Shown here: piece by piece, positions 60,500 to 64,000 of the stretch
How positions within the stretch are numbered: the stretch's first letter is position 1
Layout of the letters: each line of letters begins with the position of its first letter
Assembly: GCA_947447265.1 (NCBI GenBank)
Contig: CANFKC010000003.1
Coordinates: 62,001-126,000, forward strand
Direction: 5' to 3'
DNA length: 64,000 nt
Source of the DNA: Chitinophagaceae bacterium
GTDB lineage: Bacteria > Bacteroidota > Bacteroidia > Chitinophagales > Chitinophagaceae
Made by a program: the position numbers and the translations under genes
Notes under the pieces: generated by a model
What the model saw: only the letters and a program-made list of their open reading frames with translations
Database searches by the model: none
What the model was told of the DNA's origin: nothing

Positions 60500-62356
60500 G
60501 TGTCGGATATTATCCAGTTACTTTCAGATCATATTGCTAACCAGATAGCAGCCGGTGAAGTTATTCAGCGGCCGGCATCGGCAGTGAAAGAATTAATGGA
60601 AAACGCCATTGATGCCGGCGCTACCGAAATACAGCTTATTATAAAAGATTCCGGTAAAGAACTGATACAGGTAATTGATAATGGCAAGGGAATGAGCCCC
60701 ACCGATGCTCGCATGAGTTTTGAGCGCCACGCCACATCGAAGATCAGAAACATCAACGACCTGTTTACCATTCGCACCATGGGTTTCAGGGGCGAAGCAC
60801 TGGCTTCAATTGCCGCTGTGGCGCAGGTCGAAATGAAGACCCGGCAGGCAACCAGCGAAACCGGCACCCGCATAGTTATTGAAGGTACAGAAGTAAAGCT
60901 GCAGGAGCCCTGCGCATTAAATACAGGCACTAACATCTCGCTTAAAAACCTCTTTTTTAACGTACCTGCAAGGCGCCACTTCTTAAAAAGTGGCACTACC
61001 GAATTCCGGCATATTTTAGATGAATTTACCCGCATCGCATTAGCCTACCCGGCAATAGCTTTTAAATTGTCGCACAATAATGTGGAACAATTTCACCTGA
61101 CCACAGGCAGCCTTAAATCGCGCATAGTAGGGTTGCTGGGCAATACCTACGAAAAGAAGCTGGTGCCAGCGGAGGAAAAAACTGAGTTGCTGGATATACG
61201 CGGCTTTATAGGTAAGCCTGAAGCTGCTACCCGCACCCGGGGCATGCAATTTTTCTTTATCAACAATCGTTTCATTCGTAATGCTTACCTGCATCATGCA
61301 GTGGTAACCGCTTATGAAGGACTGATTGAAAAAGAGAACTTCCCGTTTTATGTATTGTTCTTAGATGTTGACCCTGCCCGGGTTGATGTAAACGTGCACC
61401 CAACAAAACAAGAGGTTAAGTTTGAAGATGACCGAATGATGTATGCCTACCTGAATGCAGCAGTAAAGCACTCCTTGGCGCGTTACAATATTGCACCATC
61501 GCTCGATTTTTCATTAAGCGCGGAAATACAGAGTTTGCCATCCGTAAATATGCCTGCCACCGAAAGGCAAAGAGAGCAGACAGAGAATGGCTACCTTTTT
61601 AATGTGTTTACTAATAAGAACCAGGCCCACCAGATAGAGCGTAAAGACAGCCTGAAGGAATGGAAAAGCCTTTACGAAATTGCACAAACACCTATACCGC
61701 AGCCCGAACAACAAAACTATAGCAACCAGCAGCAATATACCCATGCCGTTAGTTCGCAGAGCAGTCTCTATGACGAAAGCAAACTGCGCACTGATAGCGG
61801 CAATATGCTCCTGATTCATGGCGACTACCTTGCCACTACGGTAAAGTCGGGTCTGATGCTCATTCATGTCCGCCGGGCGCAGGAACGCATCTGGTATGAG
61901 CGGATACTGGAACAATGGAATAACCAGGATGCAGCATCGCAAAAGGTATTGTTTCCGGTATCTTACCAGTTGCCACCGCAGGATGCGTTACTCTTGAGCG
62001 AGGTATTACCCGACCTTGCCCGCATAGGCTTTGACCTGGCGCCCTTTGGGCAACATACCTTCGTAGTACAGGGTGTGCCTGCCGGTATGCCGGTTGGCGA
62101 CGAGAAAAATCTGATTGATGAAGTTGTAGAACATCTGAAGCATGAGTCGGGGAACATAGCTGCACAACGTACCGATCTGTTACTGGTGCAGGTAGCCCGC
62201 CGCATGGCCCGTAATTCTGCAACACTTACCCAACCGGAAAGTCAGCAGGCTTTGGTCGATGAGCTATTTGCCTGCAGCCAGCCGGAATACACCCCCTCGG
62301 GTAAAAAAGTATTCACGCTTATAAAAAGGGATAGCCTCGATAGTTTGCTGGGGTAG
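60500..62356 (+). CDS. mutL: DNA mismatch repair protein MutL
   Basis: 618 residues from GTG 60500, which matches the usual MutL start (MSDIIQLLSDHIANQIAAGE); the longer frame from TTG 60473 is not conserved. N-terminal GHKL ATPase: ELMENAIDAGA, IDNGKGM, RHATSKI, TMGFRGEALASIA and PTKQEVKFED (about 330). The C-terminal dimerisation domain is present (about 420-618). The endonuclease motif DQHA-x2-E-x4-E is degenerate here: LIHVRRAQERIWYERIL, with His456 in the place of Asp. Mismatch-repair ATPase; nicking activity is doubtful. Confidence 0.95.
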   Translation: MSDIIQLLSDHIANQIAAGEVIQRPASAVKELMENAIDAGATEIQLIIKDSGKELIQVIDNGKGMSPTDARMSFERHATSKIRNINDLFTIRTMGFRGEALASIAAVAQVEMKTRQATSETGTRIVIEGTEVKLQEPCALNTGTNISLKNLFFNVPARRHFLKSGTTEFRHILDEFTRIALAYPAIAFKLSHNNVEQFHLTTGSLKSRIVGLLGNTYEKKLVPAEEKTELLDIRGFIGKPEAATRTRGMQFFFINNRFIRNAYLHHAVVTAYEGLIEKENFPFYVLFLDVDPARVDVNVHPTKQEVKFEDDRMMYAYLNAAVKHSLARYNIAPSLDFSLSAEIQSLPSVNMPATERQREQTENGYLFNVFTNKNQAHQIERKDSLKEWKSLYEIAQTPIPQPEQQNYSNQQQYTHAVSSQSSLYDESKLRTDSGNMLLIHGDYLATTVKSGLMLIHVRRAQERIWYERILEQWNNQDAASQKVLFPVSYQLPPQDALLLSEVLPDLARIGFDLAPFGQHTFVVQGVPAGMPVGDEKNLIDEVVEHLKHESGNIAAQRTDLLLVQVARRMARNSATLTQPESQQALVDELFACSQPEYTPSGKKVFTLIKRDSLDSLLG

Positions 62357-62756
62357 GTGAGAGTGCCGCGCAGAAGTAGGCACATGCTGCATTTAGCAAC
62401 AGCATGTATAACTTTATTTTATTATTTCTCACCGCCAATTCACTCGTCCGTATTTGTAATGGGGATGCCACGGAATGGCGTTTGTAACGCCAGTAAAAAC
62501 CGCTACCGATTGTTAAGAAAGGCCATTTCAGGGCTTTTGAAACCTCGAAGAGGTGTCATATTAAAGTATAAATGCGACATTGCGTTATTCAAAACCCAGA
62601 AGGGATGCTATAGTACGCTATTAGCAAAACGGTTAGGGAATAAGAATAGGATAACGCAAACTAACCCAGTGTTGAGGATAAACACCTGGTTATTACAATA
62701 TCACAATTATATTTTCATTAACGCATTGTGCAACGCTATTTTCTACCTTTGTAAGT
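62357..62756. other. Gene-free gap with decayed repeats
   Basis: A 136-codon open frame crosses here but has no protein character and runs into the next gene. At 62536-62570 and 62587-62619 are two related words (AACCTCGAAGAGGTGTCATA / AACCCAGAAGGGATGCTATA) with short hairpins CCTC-GAA-GAGG and CCC-AGAA-GGG. They resemble decayed copies of the AACCCCGAAGGGGTG-type intergenic repeats of Bacteroidota (from memory). Confidence 0.4.
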
Positions 62757-62993
62757 ATGGCAATTAGGATAATAACATGGATAATTGTGGCCCTTGTGGT
62801 TTACAACATCCTTAATAAATATATTTTCCCCATTTTTCGCATCACCTCGGCTGCAAGCAACCACATGAAGCAGATGCAGGACCAGATGAATGAAATGAAT
62901 AAAAGAATGAACGCTAACCAGGCCCAGAATAACCAGCCACCACGCAAGGTTAAAAAAGACGGCGACTACATTGATTATGAGGAAATAAAGTAG
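62757..62993 (+). CDS. DUF4834 family small membrane protein
   Basis: 78 residues. One N-terminal hydrophobic helix (about 3-24, IIVALVVYNILNKYIFPIF), then a basic linker rich in Met, Gln and Asn and the conserved tail KKDGDYIDYEEIK. This is the DUF4834 pattern in Bacteroidota: membrane anchor plus a G-x-Y-I-D-Y-E-E end. Function unknown. Confidence 0.88.
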   Translation: MAIRIITWIIVALVVYNILNKYIFPIFRITSAASNHMKQMQDQMNEMNKRMNANQAQNNQPPRKVKKDGDYIDYEEIK

Positions 62994-63053
62994 ATTTTTT
63001 CGGCATTAGCTATTACTGTTCTATTCTTGCATCACGCTTAACCACACCATATT

Positions 63054-64000
63054 TTGAAGACCCGGCTCAGCCATAGCATCCTCTTCTGCATTACCATTAT
63101 GGTATGGTGCACAGGTGTTGGTATGGCGCAAACCGGTGCCAGCCGCGAACCCAAACCCGAAGAAATATTACCGCAGTTTCGTCCGCCGCACCCGGCAAAT
63201 AAAGTGGAGGAACGCTATTTTAATATTGACCAGAAGCGCAAGACTGCCGATATGTTTGGCGAAGATGCCCTGCCAAGGTCGCGCGAGTTTAAGCGCATTG
63301 ACAGCACCTATTATGTGGGCTGGCTTTTTGAAGGCTCTTATAAATACAACCATTCTGCTGACTATCTGGGGTATAAGAGTGCCATCTACCCCCTTGAGCG
63401 CGCTTTGCAGCTTTGCGAGCACGACTATGCCAAAGCGCTGGCAACAAGGACCGATGATGTACGGGTATACTTCCCTATTTATAAAATACAGATAGACTAT
63501 ACCGTTATTGCTAACTACCTGATGAACTGTTACAGCAATACTGACCAGCCCGAAAAAACATTTCAACTGCTGCGTCGTGCTTTGCACTGGAATTTCCAAA
63601 ACCAGTTCAGCATGGACGCCTATAACTATATGGCATGGACGGTGCACCGGAATCGTTTTTACACGCACGACAAATACAGTTTTTTAAAGAACAGCATTGA
63701 CGAAAACGAAAAGCTGGCAGGCCGGTATTTGGATAGCGCTATGCGGATGATTCAAAAGAACATTCCGCTTAACGAAAAATTTCAACCGAGTGTTGCCGAA
63801 AACGAAAGGCAAGGTGTTTACCATTACCGGAACATATTGTACAGCTATGCTTTCAATATTGATTCGGCTATGCACTATTTCAACCTGATGAAAAAAGCGG
63901 GAAGATTGCCACATAACAACTTCGCTACTTTCAGGGCTGTTTGCGGCGATTTCCGCACCGCAGAAGCAGAATATAAAATAGCCGCAGGCTCTGATGCAGG
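63054..64000 (+). CDS. Tetratricopeptide-like secreted protein (partial, runs off the window)
   Basis: Frame open from TTG 63054 to the window end (315 codons). Signal-like N-terminus (SILFCITIMVWCTGVGMAQT), then DQKRKTADMFGEDALPRSRE and helical repeats typical of TPR proteins (YLGYKSAIYPLERALQLCEH, TFQLLRRALHWNFQNQFSMD). No stop codon before 64000, so the C-terminus is missing. The TTG start is inferred from the signal peptide; an upstream ATG in frame is not seen. Role unknown. Confidence 0.75.
   Translation, partial: MKTRLSHSILFCITIMVWCTGVGMAQTGASREPKPEEILPQFRPPHPANKVEERYFNIDQKRKTADMFGEDALPRSREFKRIDSTYYVGWLFEGSYKYNHSADYLGYKSAIYPLERALQLCEHDYAKALATRTDDVRVYFPIYKIQIDYTVIANYLMNCYSNTDQPEKTFQLLRRALHWNFQNQFSMDAYNYMAWTVHRNRFYTHDKYSFLKNSIDENEKLAGRYLDSAMRMIQKNIPLNEKFQPSVAENERQGVYHYRNILYSYAFNIDSAMHYFNLMKKAGRLPHNNFATFRAVCGDFRTAEAEYKIAAGSDA

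Noticed and set aside
62357-62767. 136-codon plus-strand open frame after mutL
   Set aside because: No protein-like pattern, overlaps the DUF4834 start by 11 bp, and consists largely of repeat words.

Overview
The window is a Bacteroidota chromosome segment, most like Chitinophagia (Chitinophagaceae-type). The evidence is a SusC/SusD pair, a type IX secretion (T9SS) sorting domain, a PorX-type regulator, a DUF6089 (PorG-like) outer-membrane protein, many Bacteroidota-only families (DUF5723, DUF4834, WG repeats, DUF4139) and promoters of the TAnnTTTG type. I see no tRNA, rRNA, CRISPR array, intact insertion sequence or prophage. Most genes are chromosomal housekeeping or envelope functions.

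Layout. 0-3.4 kb: gcvT, a small membrane protein and a GT39 glycosyltransferase. 3.4-6.4 kb: a minus-strand cluster of small stress and envelope proteins (YtxH-like, lmo0937-like, beta-barrel, two coiled-coil lipoproteins, CsbD). 6.4-10.3 kb: AI-2E permease, mlaE, mlaF, mlaD and a sigma region-2-like protein, all co-directional. 10.4-12.7 kb: a self-contained regulatory module. An S24/XRE repressor is divergent from a stand-alone DnaA domain IV protein, with a palindrome between the promoters and a tandem pair of DnaA-box-like sites beyond the repressor. 12.9-18.4 kb: SusC, SusD and a lipoprotein, ending in a clear terminator and without any glycosidase. 18.6-26.5 kb: omega-amidase, two glycosyltransferases, dipeptide epimerase, three tandem TonB-C-like secreted proteins and an SDR. 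26.8-36.6 kb: TPR protein, WG-repeat protein, DUF5723 protein, secreted unknowns and a thioredoxin-like protein. 36.7-41.8 kb: ubiX, mazG and a 1248-residue NtrY-like kinase. 41.8-48.5 kb: serine hydrolase, a frameshifted small gene, yicC, an EnvC-like protein with a truncated duplicate, and porX. 48.6-64 kb: GNAT, DUF6089, DUF4139, accA, dapA, HAD, a 1547-residue T9SS cargo protein, mutL, DUF4834 and the start of a TPR protein.

The strongest unusual signals are: (1) the S24 repressor / DnaA-domain-IV module; (2) a small gene after yicC whose two halves lie in different frames joined exactly at an A_AAA_AAC heptamer, so it is either a -1 programmed frameshift or a one-base lesion; (3) a sigma region-2-only protein at the end of the mla operon; (4) a promoter-including duplication of the EnvC-like gene that deleted the coiled coil; (5) paired, oppositely oriented 14-bp hairpins and other long perfect hairpins between convergent genes. 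Family names come from recalled motifs; no database search was run.
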